Shown here: in pieces, positions 8,829-20,342 of the stretch
How positions within the stretch are numbered: the stretch's first letter is position 1
Layout: each line of letters begins with the position of its first letter
Origin: Anastrepha obliqua
Taxonomy: Eukaryota > Arthropoda > Insecta > Diptera > Tephritidae
Length of the DNA stretch: 64,000 bases
Direction of reading: 5' to 3'
Assembly (NCBI RefSeq): GCF_027943255.1
Contig: NC_072895.1
Coordinates: 31,532,001-31,596,000 of the forward strand
Notes under the pieces: model-generated
The model's input: only the letters and a program-made list of their open reading frames with translations
Databases searched by the model: none
Told to the model about the DNA's origin: nothing
Translations under genes and position numbers: made by a program

Positions 8829-10577
8829 TTAACATGCACAATAAATTTTTTCGTCACCAGGTGAGAGAAATATTTTATTTTTCAATATAAATCAGATTTA
8901 TTGAACAATGTGTGAAACAGATATTTGAGGAGCCTGTCTTTGAAACTGTTCAAAGTAAAACATAAATGGCTCTATAAATTTTTTCTGTTGGAAACAAATT
9001 TCAGCGAAGAACAGAGAAAAACAAACAGCAAAGATTATCCTCAGATCTATCATATTTGCCTTTCAGTGAGAGTTTGAATATTTTCCTTAGATTTTTTGTT
9101 TCTTTAAAAGCCTTTGAAAGTGTTGATACATATTTTCCAACCCTTTATGTGTGGACCCTTTATTAGCAACTCATTTACTCTTTTAAATTTGAAATTTATA
9201 TTGTCAAATAGACTCAGAAGAGGCGGACCAGGGATTTGCCTTGTTTTACTTGTTTTTGTTTATTTTTTATTGTTTTATTTTTTAGGTTCTTTTTTATCCT
9301 TTGCACATTCCACATGCCGATTAAGTTGTTTTTTTTTGTTTTGTTTGCTATGTCAAGACGAAATTTTTGGGTGCAGCGCACTCAAAGAAGCTGCTGCTAA
9401 AAGCTAAGGACTCTGCTCTATCAGAGCTCTGCAGTCATCGAAAATTATCCTAAGATGTTAAATTAGCCGTCCTTATGGTTTAAATATTCCTGCCTTACAT
9501 CATCTACATTTAAACATAAACATAAAACTGTTTCTGCAAATATGGCTCGGATGTAATTAGAAGTAGGGAAGGAAAACAATAAGAAAATGTCGTCATTTTG
9601 TGATTCTGATATTTATTTAATGTTACAAATATTAGTATAGAGTTTTTAAAAGTGAGATATCTTCAATGCTTTTTGCCATCTTTATAAGTTTTCCTTTCAT
9701 TTTTTAGAATCAAATATTAATATAAAATATATTGTTAAAAAAATTTTTTTTTTGTTTATCCCTTTTAAAAAAATGTTGGTATTTCATGCCTAATTCTTCT
9801 GCTGCTTCTAAGATGTTAAAAGAATTATTCAAAGTGATTTTGCAGCCGGAATTTTTCCCATCTAGGAGACTTTCTTTTATCATCTGCATTCATTTTTGCT
9901 CACAGGTGATGCAGTTTTCATGCCTTTGACTGCGGCGTTGCTTTAGGCCACGCAGTACAGATTCTTTCATTACCTTTTCGTTAATAGCAAAAATATCGCC
10001 AAGCATGCTAAAGCACGTCCAGCTTTTGTATCTGTCAAAAACAAATTAAAAATAGAAAATTCAAAATGGCTGGCATTACCGTGCATTTGTTATGTGGAGA
10101 GAAACCAAAACACAGGCGAGGAAAAAAATTATGAAAAGTCTATGGGTTTTTTGACATTTTCTGGTTTACACTTTTTATACCAGAATTTAAAAGCGTGATT
10201 GATTACCAAAAAAAAAAAAATTGTGTTAATTATAATTAAAACCCAATGGAATTGCAATGAAAAGTTTCAGGATTTTTTTTTATGTTTTACAAAGTTTCAA
10301 ACCAGGATTATAAAATAAAGACAAAATGAAAGAAAGTAAAATGAAATAAAATTTAATGAAGTTAAGTTAAATTAGATTAATTGAAATTATATTAACTAAA
10401 ATAAAATGAAATAAAGAGAAAAAAAATAAAAACGAAATGAAACGAAGTAGTCTAAAAAACTGTGTACCCAAATTTTTTAGGAATTCTTTTTTAAAAAAGT
10501 AGAGGAATTGCGCTGAAAAGTTTAAGGATTTGCTCTAATTTTTATAAAGTTTTAAACCTGGATTTATACACAAGTAG
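8829..10577. other. intron 1 sequence without recognised features
   Basis: AT-rich intronic DNA with homopolymer runs. 10320-10450 is an A-rich tract of AAAATGAAATAA-like units. No protein motif, RNA gene or terminal repeat was found. Confidence 0.6.
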
Positions 10578-10579
10578 TA

Positions 10580-11891
10580 CAGGGTGGCTGATGAATTTTG
10601 CTACATTAAGAAACTCAAATAACTTTTTTTTAGTGTATGGAATTCGTTTATTTTTTTTTCAAGTTGAAGGTCATTAAATTTTATTAAATGTAGCTTAACT
10701 AGTTTTAAAAATAATTGAATTTAAATGCCCCCCATGCTCGTTGACACAAGTGCGGCATCTTAGTAAAAAGTTGTTCATTGCTGCTTTGAGAGTTGCGACA
10801 GGAATAGCCGCAATTGTTGCCCGAATGGATTGTTTTAGTTCATCCAAATTTGTTGGCTTTGTTTTATAAACTTCTTGTTTACATAAACCCCACAAGAAAA
10901 AGTCAGGTGCAGTAAGGTCAGGCGACCTGGGGGGCCAACGAAATTCGGAGTTTCTTGAAATCAGTTTATTGGGAAATTTTCGTCGCAACTCTGCCATAAC
11001 AGTCCGGGCTATGTGAGACGTTGCCCCATCTTGTTGAAACCACACAGAGTTGAAAGGAATTCTCTTTCGGCGTAGTTCTGGATAGAAACATTCTTTCAGC
11101 ATTTTCAAATAACGGTCTCCAGTAACCGTAACGGTGTGACCATTTTCTTCAAAAAAAATAAGGCCCGACAATACAGCGTGAAGAAACCGCACACCACACT
11201 GTCACGCGAAGAGGATGCAATTCCGTCTCGTGGAGTATCTGGGGGTTAGAAGTACTCCATATTCGACAATTTTGTTTGTTCACATTGCCGTTTAAATCGA
11301 AATGGCCCTCATCAGACATGAAAAGGCAGTTTAACATGTTTTGGTCTTCTTCCACCATTTGCAGGATCTTCTGGCAAAATTCCAAGCGAATCGGCAAGTC
11401 TGCTGCATTCAGTTTGTTAACCATTTGAATTTTGTAGGGAAATAAGTCTAAATCTTTGTGCATTATTGTTTGCAAAGACTGTCGGCTGACACCAAGTTGA
11501 GCAGATAAGCTTCTTGTTGAAACCCTTGGATTGCTTTGTATAGCTGCAGCTACAGCAGCGATCGTTTCCTCCGTCCGAACTGGTGGGTTTCGATGATAAG
11601 GCCTTCTTGCGACTGTTCCCTGCTCAGCAAAATTATTCACCAGTCTCATTATGGTCCATCTGCTCGGGGGATCGCCGCCAAACATCCGCCTGTACTCTCT
11701 CTGTACCAAAACTACGGACTCCAGTGCGTGATAGCGGCGGACTATCCAAATTCTTGTTTGCGTGTCCCAGTTATCCATTTTAATAAATTTTAAAGATCAA
11801 TCTGCAAATTAAAACAAAAATGGAACAGATAACTTAAACAGAAAAAAAGTTATTCAATTTTTTTTTGGTAGCGGCTTTCATCAGCCACCCT
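10580..11891 (-). mobile_element. DD41D mariner element, copy 1 (1312 bp)
   Basis: Terminal inverted repeats begin CAGGGTGGCTGATGAA at both ends (10580 and 11891) and are flanked by TA target duplications (10578-10579 and 11892-11893). The transposase reads on the minus strand in two overlapping frames. The element is almost identical to copy 2 at 25241-26539. Confidence 0.95.
10695..11778 (-). pseudogene. DD41D mariner transposase, one frameshift
   Basis: The first part (11778-11149, 209 codons) carries the N-terminal helix-turn-helix region (W-T-I-M-R-L-V-N-N-F) and the first catalytic Asp in F-M-S-D-E-G-H-F. The second part (11192-10695) carries W-F-Q-Q-D-G-A-T-S-H with the second Asp and R-S-P-D-L-T-A-P-D-F-F-L-W-G with the third. 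Forty-one residues separate the second and third Asp, the DD41D spacing of rosa/Visitor-type mariners. The frames meet at an eight-A run at 11151-11158; copy 2 has seven A there, so a single inserted base in a homopolymer broke this gene. All three catalytic residues remain. In active relatives the protein cuts at the inverted repeats and inserts at TA. Confidence 0.9.
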
Positions 11892-11893
11892 GT

Positions 11894-12784
11894 ATTTATT
11901 AGACATAGGGCTATACTTTTGTAAAAAAAAAACATTAAAAACATTCAAGAAAAAACAAAGCAGAAGAAGAAGATTCTGTTTAAAATTTAAATTAACTGCG
12001 ACTGGATGATTTTTTTTTTTTTTTTTGCTAACGTTGAAACTTAAACTTGTATGGATTTTGTAATAAATATATAAAGTACATATCTTATAAAAAAATATAA
12101 TATATTAATTTCTTTAAAACTATATAAATAGTCAAGACTTCATACTAAATAGTATTTATTATCCATTAAATAGTATTTATTTACATTCCTTCTTCGCTCA
12201 GCCATCAGCACTTATGATGAAACTTAATGCGCCACATTTTTTAGTCCCACAGGCATTAGTTTCTTTTCATGAGACATTTGTAAATGTTTAAGCAAAAACT
12301 TATCCACTAACTATGAATTATTTGTGCTGAAAATTACAAGATATTGATTTTCCGTCAAATCCCATTCCACACGAAAGCGAACATTTGCCACAAGGGCATT
12401 GTGGATGCTGTGAAATATTTATGTATATATATGTATGTAAGTGTCAGTGTATGTATGCAAGTGTCAGGGTATGTATGCAAGTGTAAGCACATGAACAGCT
12501 GCAGAGAAATCTTTTAGCACCGAACTGGTTAGCTTTCTAGTGAATTAAGGACCATAGAAATATTGAAGCAAAAATCAATGATGCTTATCCGCGTCCTGTT
12601 TCGGATGAATCTGAACTTTTTATTAGTGGTAAATACAACAAATATAACATATTTGTGGGGTAACAAAAAATAGTGGTCTAGCGCATACTGCTGCCGCACA
12701 ATACTCAATGGAGTGGAGTGATATATAATATCTTCAAGCGGTTGTGGATTATATTTTTTAATCAAGAAATTTCTGATATTTTTT
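11894..12784. other. intron 1 sequence without recognised features
   Basis: AT-rich intronic DNA. 12420-12490 has three imperfect GTATGTATGCAAGTGTCAG units. Nothing else is recognised. Confidence 0.6.
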
Positions 12785-13625
12785 TAATTGTAAATTCGAA
12801 AAAAAAAAACATATCGTCTTCAGCTCGACTTGAAACATCACTTTTTGAAACTCAAAACATTTTCTAATATTTTTTTCGGGTAAATTCGAAAAAACCCCCT
12901 CTTCAGCTCAACTCGAAACAAACGTTTTGAAATCAAAAAATATTCAAATTTTTTTTCTGGCAAATTGGAAGAAAAAACACCGCCTTCAACTCGACTCGAA
13001 ACAACACGTTTTGAAATCAAAAATTTTGTACTATTTTTTTCGTAAATTCGAACAAAACACCGTCTTCAGCCCGCCTCGAAATATCACCTTTTGAACTGAA
13101 AAATGTTCTAATTTTTTTTTCTGGTAGATTCGAAAACCCTCGTCTTCAGCTCGACTGGAGACATCACTTTTTGAAATCAAGAATTCTTCTAATATTTTTT
13201 TTTGACAAATTCGAAAAAAACAACGTCTTCAGCTCGACCGGAAACATTACTTTTTGAACTCAAAAATTTTTTAAGTTTGTTGTTTGCTCGATTGGAGACA
13301 TCACTTTTTGAAATCAAAAAATTTTCTTATATTTTTTTCTGGTAAACTGGAAAAAACACATCGTCTTCAGCTCGACTCGAAACAACACTTTTTGAAATCA
13401 AAAATGTTCCACTATTTTTTTTGTTTTTGGTAAATTCGAGAAAAAACAAACCATCTTCAGCTCGGCCGAAAACATATCTTTTTGAACTCAAAAATTTTCT
13501 AGGTTTGTTTTTTGGTATATTCGAAAAAACACCGTCTTCAGCTCGACTGGAGAGATCACTTTTTGAAATCAAAAAATTCTGGTAAATTCGAAAAAACACA
13601 TCGCCTTCATCTAGACTGAAACAAC
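12785..13625. repeat. degenerate ~85-bp minisatellite, about ten units
   Basis: Each unit has the order GGTAAATTCGAAAAAA, then C-A-C-C-G-T-C-T-T-C-A-G-C-T-C-G-A-C-T, then CACTTTTTGAAATCAAAAA, then a T-rich spacer. Unit starts lie near 12791, 12881, 12964, 13043, 13127, 13206, 13344, 13432, 13518 and 13583, a period of about 65-90 bases. Units differ by many substitutions, so the array is old. Open frames across it are low-complexity artefacts. Confidence 0.9.
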
Positions 13626-14430
13626 ATTTTCTTGTACCAGAAGCCGATAGCACAGCCGCAATGTACTAGGAAACCTTTTACGTAACACTACGCAGACGGA
13701 GGTGGCTACTTGCTGCACGAATGACGCAGCGGCAATCGAAAAAATCATACCAGTTCTGGACTAGTACTTTATTTAGCCAGTTTGGGTTTTCCCTGCATGG
13801 TAGTAAGTACGCAGTAAGTAAGTGAGTAAGAATAAAATATTGCAAGTATAAGCATAAAAAGCATTTCAATTTCAATCAAATACCACAGTATAATTCCACC
13901 TTCTCATAAAAAGTGTTTGCTCTAGAACTGTTTAATGTCCCAGGCGTGGTTTGGACTACTGCCAATAAATTTGGCGACTCTTCTGTCGACCCTACTTAAG
14001 TACACAAGAGTAACGATGCAAGTACGTAAAATAAATATATTTAAGAGCCCTTAATCGATTCTTATACCTTTTTTTCACCTCAAACTAAAATTTACTGCAA
14101 TACCTTAGGTATTGAAGCATAGAGAATTCTATTCGATTTGGTATGATTTTGATGTTAAGTATTTAAGGTATTAAAAAGTAACTTTTTTTAGTTCATGTCG
14201 CACGCTAAAGTATATTACCCGCTTCGCATGTACGTTGATGATTTTCAGTAGCTGCCTTCGATCTTTGCCAGTGTCTAGCGGCCATCTTGGTACAGATACA
14301 GCAACCAAATTTGTTGAGATTTTATTTAATCTTGCCGTTAACAGTTGACGTTGTTGAAATATTTAAAATTTAGTATTAAAACTGTCAGTGCTCTGTAAGC
14401 CATACCTTCACCCAAGCTTCGGAAAGGAAA
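13626..14430. other. intron 1 sequence without recognised features
   Basis: AT-rich, with a small AGTAAGTA-rich patch at 13800-13830. No coding motif or terminal repeat recognised. Confidence 0.55.
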
Positions 14431-14435
14431 TCATT

Positions 14436-14680
14436 TTCAGTAATGAGGCACATTTTGGCTTAAGTAGCGTTGTAAATAAGAAAAATTGATGGATTTAGAC
14501 TAAAAATTTTATATATAAATTTCGGAGCAACAAACATGGAAATGATAGTCACCAGACGGTTCTTCACTGCAAAAATTCAGTGTTTCGTGTGAGTTTTGGT
14601 ACGCCGCGTCGGTATTCCAGGGTGTGACAGTGAAAGTTGTCAATGAATTATCTCATTTGTTACATTTCACGTCAAGACCT
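14436..14680 (+). pseudogene. weak mariner transposase relic
   Basis: 14441-14485 translates to S-N-E-A-H-F-G-L-S-S-V-V-N-K-K, close to the S-D-E-A-H-F-x-L-x-G-x-V-N-K-Q block around the first catalytic Asp of the DD41D mariners in this window, with that Asp changed to Asn. Downstream similarity fades. Assignment rests on this one block. Confidence 0.35.
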
Positions 14681-14689
14681 CTACATTCC

Positions 14690-15970
14690 ACTACAGCCAA
14701 CCAGAGCTATAGATGTAACAGATAAGGCTGATGGGATTTAGGGATGGGACCCAGGCTGTCGAAGGAAGGAGCACCCAGTGACCTTAGTCGTCCAGCTGCC
14801 AAGCCCGGACATTTAGATATAATGTAAACAACATGAAAGATGCGTACAGCTTCTGCAATGGGGGCTGAATGGAAAACCAAGATTTTCCGTGTGTGTGTCG
14901 TACGTCCAATAACCGATAAACACAGCTACGAGATTAAAAATTGAATGGCTTCGAGCTCCTAGGACTATCTGCGGCCTGTGTCGATTATACTGGGACCAAA
15001 AAGTTATCTAAATAATATAGCACACGAAGGAATTCAGCTCCATCTTTTCTGCGCTTTCCTGAGAAATAAGTTGTGCGATTCGCCTTCAACAACAGTCAGG
15101 GGATGCCGATAACCATGAAGGAGGTATCTGAGACCAATTCAATCGACCCTTTCCTGGCAATTCAATAGATCCTTTCCTGGTAATCAATACCCAGATCAGA
15201 GAAATGTTACCTGCACACCCAACAGAATTGATCCTCTCCTTACAGAGCCTTAATCGCGGCTTGACTATAGAAAACATGTTTATACCTCCCTCGTTCCCTA
15301 AGCATTTTGCATGTCTGCAGGATCGCAAAGTCTTCTGTATAAAAAACACTGGCAGTATTCAGCTGTTTTAGGGATATAGGTAAATTGGCTGATTTAGAGA
15401 AAATCCTTGCTCCGATTGCCGATTCCATCTTGGAGCCGTCGGCAGAGATAGCGATCTCGGTACAGATTTTCTCCTCGTTCTAATAATGTCTACTTGGAAA
15501 GGTTGCCCTGGCACGACTCTCAACCTCCAGTTTAGGGATAGAGAGATATGTCCGAAGTTCAAAAAAATACAGTGTTCACTACCTAAAAATCATACCCTGT
15601 CCCTTGCGAGATTGCCTCCCGAGGCCAAACTCCTTTAACCTGATGACACTTTGAGCAGCGTTGGAAATAACGTAAAAATCCATGGGTAGTAAGTGCAAAA
15701 TGGCATAAAAGCAGTCCCCAAGTTTAGTGATATTATAGCCCTTCGGACGAGCTTTCCACTAAACCAAACATCCGTACGTTAAAATTGGCAAACCACTACG
15801 CTGTACATTCACAGCGCGATCTGTGACTTGAGTCCCATTTTTTGCCGAATATAGGTTTACGGGAGTAGAAAACTGTGCTGGTCTTCTTTACCCGATTTTC
15901 AATGTGGAGCTTCCAATGGAGGTTGGAGTTAAGTATAACTCCTAGAAAAATGTGTTTGCTTAACAAACAA
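14690..15970 (-). pseudogene. I/Jockey-type retrotransposon, RT thumb and RNase H relic
   Basis: On the minus strand 15960-15890 gives G-V-I-L-N-S-N-L-H-W-K-L-H-I-E-N-R-V, the thumb region after the RT palm. 15440-15240 gives K-M-E-S-A-I-G-A-R-I-F and S-Q-A-A-I-K-A-L, parts of an RNase H domain, and 15180-15130 a degenerate G-N-I-S-L-I-W-V segment. Multiple stops and frameshifts make it a dead fragment without the palm or endonuclease. Confidence 0.55.
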
Positions 15971-16479
15971 GACACAGTAATGAGTCAAGATTATATATTT
16001 ATTATATATTTGTTAATAAATTTGAAAAGAATTGCTGACTCAGAATGACCAGCAAAGAATGACAAGATTTGTTTCCTAAATCATCAACAGCTCATGCGGT
16101 TCACAGAAGAAAGAGGCGCCAAAAAAGTGACTTTAGCCCCAATATGTTATTGAAACTTTCTGACTTCAAAAGTATGTCGAACATAAGTTGAAGGAACCAG
16201 TACTTAGAAAGTTTAATTCCATCGATTGACAAATTACTTTACCTTTCATGACGATCCTGTGCACTGTCATAGTACCAAAATAGTATGGGAGTGTCCAATA
16301 CACTCTCGAGACTCTCATACTGACAAACTATTTCAGACATTTTATTAATTGTTTAGTAAATAATTTATCAGAAATAGTTACTCACCTAATAAGAGCCCCT
16401 CAACCTCTTAGTATCGTTTTAGTAAGGAGGTTCAACAAAATATTAAACTAATTTGGTTACTGCTAATTAATAATTTCAT
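15971..16479. other. intron 1 sequence without recognised features
   Basis: AT-rich unique-looking intronic DNA between two retrotransposon relics. No motif recognised. Confidence 0.5.
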
Positions 16480-17400
16480 ATAATTTTTGTGCAGATCTTA
16501 CAAAAGTTTTATACATAAAACTGGGGAACACAAGACGCATCTGGTTCCAAAGATAGATCTGAGCAAAGACTATAAAATACGAATACCCGACAGAAAGGAT
16601 TGACAGACCAGAGTCATATTTGATGTGACCTTAATCGCGGAAACTAATACATAGAAAGTGGGCTCTTCAGCAGATTAACTACCAGCGTCTCCACAGGTGT
16701 TGTAACGGGTCAGTGCACTAATGGCACGCTAACAAGTAGAATTGGTGTGCCTCACAATGACGTCTGCAGAAGTTGCGAAGATGATGAAGAAGTTGAGTCA
16801 GTACAACACTTCCTCTGTGAATGTCCTGCACGCCAAACAAAGGGGTTTTCCAATAAGAGGTGTTATTTAGATATTATTAGTGACTGTCCTCGGTAACCCT
16901 ACGAATTCGATCTTTGAGGTCTTGAATCGGCCCTGGGCTGTTGGCGTAGCCCTTCTCTCTCACGTGACCCCAAAGAAAAAAGTCACAAGGTGTTAAATCA
17001 CAAGATCTCGCTGGCCAATTGTGATCACCTCTTCGAGAGATAACACGATCCGAAACTTTTCCCGTAAAAGATCAATGCTTTCGTTGCTTGTGTGGCACAT
17101 AGGCCCGTCTTGCTGAAAATAAATGTTGTCAAGTTAATACCATCCAATTCTGGCCATCAAAAATCGTTAATCATCTCTCGATAGCGCAATCAAATTCAAA
17201 ATAACACCTATTATTGGAAAACCCTTTATCTTGGCGACTATTTAAAAATGTCGCCCTGAACGGACTAGTTTCCATCTTAAAAAGCTCCAAATGGTTTAAG
17301 CAACTTATTTAGGGGATGAAAACCAAATGCCGGTATCCCAATGGGCCTTAGGGCCACTGAGTATCTTGTGTTAGACAAGCAACCTGACTCACCTAATCTG
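16480..17400 (+). pseudogene. I-type retrotransposon 3' end, split by a mariner derivative
   Basis: 16690-16850 reads S-T-G-V-V-T-G-Q-C-T-N-G-T-L-T-S-R-I-G-V, then D-V-C-R-S-C and H-F-L-C-E-C-P-A, the C-terminal CCHC knuckle of I/LOA-type elements. The frame stops at the inverted repeat of the insert at 16843; related sequence resumes at 17232 and ends in a non-coding tail near 17400. Only the last part of the element is present. Confidence 0.6.
16843..17231 (-). mobile_element. deletion derivative of a mariner (GGGTTTTCCAATAA ends)
   Basis: Inverted ends GGGTTTTCCAATAA...TTATTGGAAAACCC enclose about 360 bases. The minus strand keeps pieces of transposase coding sequence matching 41690-41960 (G-P-I-Q-D-L-K-D-R-I-R and the I-S-R-R-G-D-H-N-W region). 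The N-terminal half is missing, so it could move only with a transposase supplied elsewhere. Confidence 0.75.
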
Positions 17401-18670
17401 ACCGAATTGACATAAATGCCAATAATGTTTTATTGAGAGAAATAACAATATTTTTTTAAGAGAAATTATAATATTTTCAAGCTTTTTTCACCCTTTTTTT
17501 GTGTACACAAAATATTTATTTCACATATTTTTCAAGGTATGTACTGTGTGACTATAATTTTGTGATGTCCCACAATTTATGCCGCAATACATCCGCTATG
17601 CACGCCTACATACGAGTATATCAATTAAATTTTTTAATATGCTCTGAATCTCTTTTTAACATTCTTCTACGCTCACAGAATTAATTTTACTACTAAACAT
17701 AAAGCAGACAGTTTTTTTTTTAAGGAAAAAAGGAAAAGAAAATAGTAGAAGGAAAAACGACTATCTCAACAATAAAATGTTCTATCTTGAACATCTGCCA
17801 AACAAATGCGACCAAATGCCATTTTCTAGATCCGCCCATGAATTTATGTGAATAGTAGTTCAACATATTCTTTCTCATTTGTTGCACACTACTTTTTGCT
17901 GATTGTTCTTAGTGAAGCATTTTTACCTTCTCGTCCAAGCTCGGAGGTAAGCAATTCCATAACCAATGGTTTTCTCGTAACTTATCAAAATTGAAACACT
18001 TCTTACTGCAAGACTGCAGTACCAATAAGTCCCAGATGAAGTCATTTCACTAGTGACTGTATAAAATTGTCAACGAACTACTTCGGGAATCATCATTACT
18101 CTCTCAAGAGCTAAGTGCAATAATGTCATCTAATAGATCAGACCGAAGGCGGCGTTAATCGGAAATAATAACTTAGTTCGGAATTATCTTAGGAAATAAG
18201 TGCAACTAATGCGGAGTGAAAACTAGACCTAATCCTCATACTTTTAGTGGATTAGGGGAATTTTCAATGGCAACATTGGCGAAAAATGACAGTTAATATC
18301 TATTGTGAGTGAAAAATTATGGACCTTTTAAATAAAAGGACAAGAAAGCCTGAAAACAATCACTACAGCATTGAAATTTTGGAATAATCATTAATTATTT
18401 GATATTGCGGAGCAGTTTGAGAAATAGCAACGTAAGATTTTCTTTAGAAAATAATTATTTTTGCTACCAGCGCAGCTGATACCCGTATTTATCGGCTGCA
18501 ATCCAGTTTTACAGCCAAAACTGTCCAATAAGCAAATCAGCCGTTTACTAAGCCGCGTAACAACCGGCTGTCACACAACAATTTTAATCAGAATTAACTG
18601 CGTGGGTAATCCCGATAAACGTCACCGTCTGTCTTGGCTATAAGTCTACAACTTCTTTGTCATATTTTGA
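17401..18670. other. intron 1 sequence without recognised features
   Basis: AT-rich intronic DNA. No coding motif, terminal repeat or RNA gene recognised. Confidence 0.5.
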
Positions 18671-18905
18671 ATAGGATTGTGCCATCGAGAGATGATTAAC
18701 GATTTTTTATAGCCGGAATTGGATGGTATTGATCTGGACAACGTTTGTTTTCAACAAGGCGGCGCTACGTGCCACAAAAGCAACGAAACCATTGATCTTT
18801 TACTGGAAAAGTTTCCGAACCATGTTATCTCTCGAAGAGGTGATCACAATTGGCCACCGAGATCTTGTGATCTAACACCTTGTGACTGTTTTCCTTTAGA
18901 GCCAC

Positions 18906-19979
18906 GTTGATGAAACGAAAAAGCGACACTCTTGGCTACGAAGCGTTATATGTTGATATATCTACGTATATGTGTGTGGCTGCGTACTGCTGAGCCACGC
19001 TAGTATAGTGAGTATTGTAGTATGTATACTACACTGCCTATTACTTACTTTGGTGTTTAGTTCAAGCGTCATACGTATGTGTGTTTGTATGTATGCTAGT
19101 ACGTACGTGTGCGGGCCTGCATATTACGGAGCCACGGTGAGCGAGAAGGCATTATGAATACCTATACTACACGACCTAACACTTGCTGAGAGCAAGCGTC
19201 CTACGAATGTTTGTGTGTATGTTAGTACGTCTGTGTAATATACGCGTTACGACGCTCATAATAGCAACCGCGTGTGCTGTATTGCGTCCGTATTTTTATA
19301 TTCGTAAATATTTTCATTTTTAAATATTTACCGCAATTATGCCGAAAAATAATGCAGAAAAGTGTCGTGAATATCGACAGAAAAAAAAAAACAAAAAGAA
19401 AATAAAACTAAAAACCAGATTAAGCAATGGAAAAACAGTTTTAATTGTGGCAATTTATATTTCACCGAATCAATCAATAAATAGCATCACGGAATTCATT
19501 CACGAAAATTTAGGAAAGTATACACCAGAAGTATCGCGGATACTTAGAAAAGATTACGATAAAGTTCCAATGATTTTAAGTGGCGATTTTAACGTAAATT
19601 TTGCATTGGACACAGCGGTTCCTTTAATTGACTTTCTCAATACAACATTCAATTTAAAAATGTGTAACAATCGAACTGAATCGACAACACGAGCAAAAAC
19701 AACAATTGACGCGGTATTTCAAAGATATGTTGACAACATCGAAACCAAAGCATTTGTATCATATTTTAGCTTTCATAAGCTACTCGTATCATTTGTTGAA
19801 ATTGAAAACATTGAGGATGAATAATAATAAAATAAAGAAAATAAAATATGAACTTTGTAGCAATATTATAATGAACCTATAATTATCCCGCTCCTAATGC
19901 TGCTTTCGTCTCATTCTCTCTCATTTTGTTTTACGTAAGGTTTCACTTCTATCGCGTCTAACCATTAGACTGGTATTTT
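18906..19979 (+). mobile_element. possible Helitron/Helentron-like insertion
   Basis: Foreign DNA inside a mariner. 18930-19260 contains two diverged copies of a segment running from TATACTACAC to TATGYTAGTACGT (near 19026-19096 and 19162-19232). An endonuclease-like ORF follows (19339-19824). A short palindrome GTCTAA-CCA-TTAGAC lies at about 19957-19971, just inside the right junction. An endonuclease domain plus a terminal hairpin fits Helentrons, but no Rep or helicase is present, so it would be non-autonomous. Confidence 0.4.
19339..19824 (+). CDS. endonuclease-domain protein with basic N-terminus, mobile-element derived
   Basis: 161 codons, ATG to stop, no interruption. Residues 5-23 (N-A-E-K-C-R-E-Y-R-Q-K-K-K...) are a basic motif often seen at the start of arthropod mobile-element proteins. 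Residues 34-150 resemble the C-terminal half of an endonuclease/exonuclease/phosphatase fold: V-A-I-Y-I-S-P-N at 37-44, S-G-D-F-N-V at 81-86 (metal/DNA-binding D-x-N), T-T-I-D-A-V-F at 121-127 and S-Y-F-S-F-H-K at 141-147, where the family has S-D-H or S-x-H. The N-terminal half of the usual domain is absent, so it is probably an internally deleted fusion. It differs from the RTE and I-type endonucleases nearby, and the Helitron assignment is tentative. Confidence 0.5.
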   Translation: MPKNNAEKCREYRQKKKNKKKIKLKTRLSNGKTVLIVAIYISPNQSINSITEFIHENLGKYTPEVSRILRKDYDKVPMILSGDFNVNFALDTAVPLIDFLNTTFNLKMCNNRTESTTRAKTTIDAVFQRYVDNIETKAFVSYFSFHKLLVSFVEIENIEDE

Positions 19980-20016
19980 TTTTAATATCAAAATAACACC
20001 TCTTATTGGAAAACCT

Positions 20017-20342
20017 TTTAACTTACTTTTCCTTGATTGAGGTACTCAAATTTGTTGGAAATGTGATGAAAAATTGCTCTACAAAAAACTAATGGGTGAA
20101 CGATCAATGTAAGGAAATTGACAGATTGCAGAGGTTACACGACGCCTTCACAAGAAGCTTAAAAAGGTGGCCGGTGTTTACCGCAAAACAATGCCGACCA
20201 ATCTTATAAATGAGGAGAATGAAATTATTTTCGAGTTCAACGAAAATAATAAAAACTGCCAAAAATACATCTATTCCCTCTTTTCGGACAACCATAGATC
20301 GATGTAGTGGCCACAGTCAATTGAGACGTTGAAGGGACCAGC
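20017..20342. other. intron 1 sequence, possible old transposon DNA
   Basis: AT-rich DNA between the mariner end and the next TIR element. A short open stretch is present on the minus strand without a recognised motif. Confidence 0.4.

Larger units (their letters stand above)
18674..20016 (+). mobile_element. mariner (GGGTTTTCCAATAA family) remnant, interrupted
   Basis: 18674-18905 matches the transposase region at 41649-41880: R-E-M-I-N-D-F, D-N-V-C-F-Q-Q with the Asp of Q-Q-D-G-A-T changed to Gly, then I-S-R-R-G-D-H-N-W-P-P-R-S-C-D-L-T-P-C-D. Homology stops at GAGCCACGT (18905) and the 3' end with ATAACACCTCTTATTGG resumes at about 19980. The 1.07 kb between is unrelated DNA. The 5' inverted repeat is missing. 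Confidence 0.7.

Noticed and set aside
8279..8857. Long open frames of S-S-Q-V-K repeats across the GACTT array
   Set aside because: A five-base repeat has no stop in some frames by construction; there is no gene context and both overlapping frames look the same.
12785..13625. Regularly spaced repeats suggestive of a CRISPR array
   Set aside because: Units are diverged along their whole length, spacers are also similar, and the DNA is eukaryotic; it is a minisatellite.
19980..20300. Additional gene between the mariner and the TIR element
   Set aside because: The only open stretch is short and lacks any motif.
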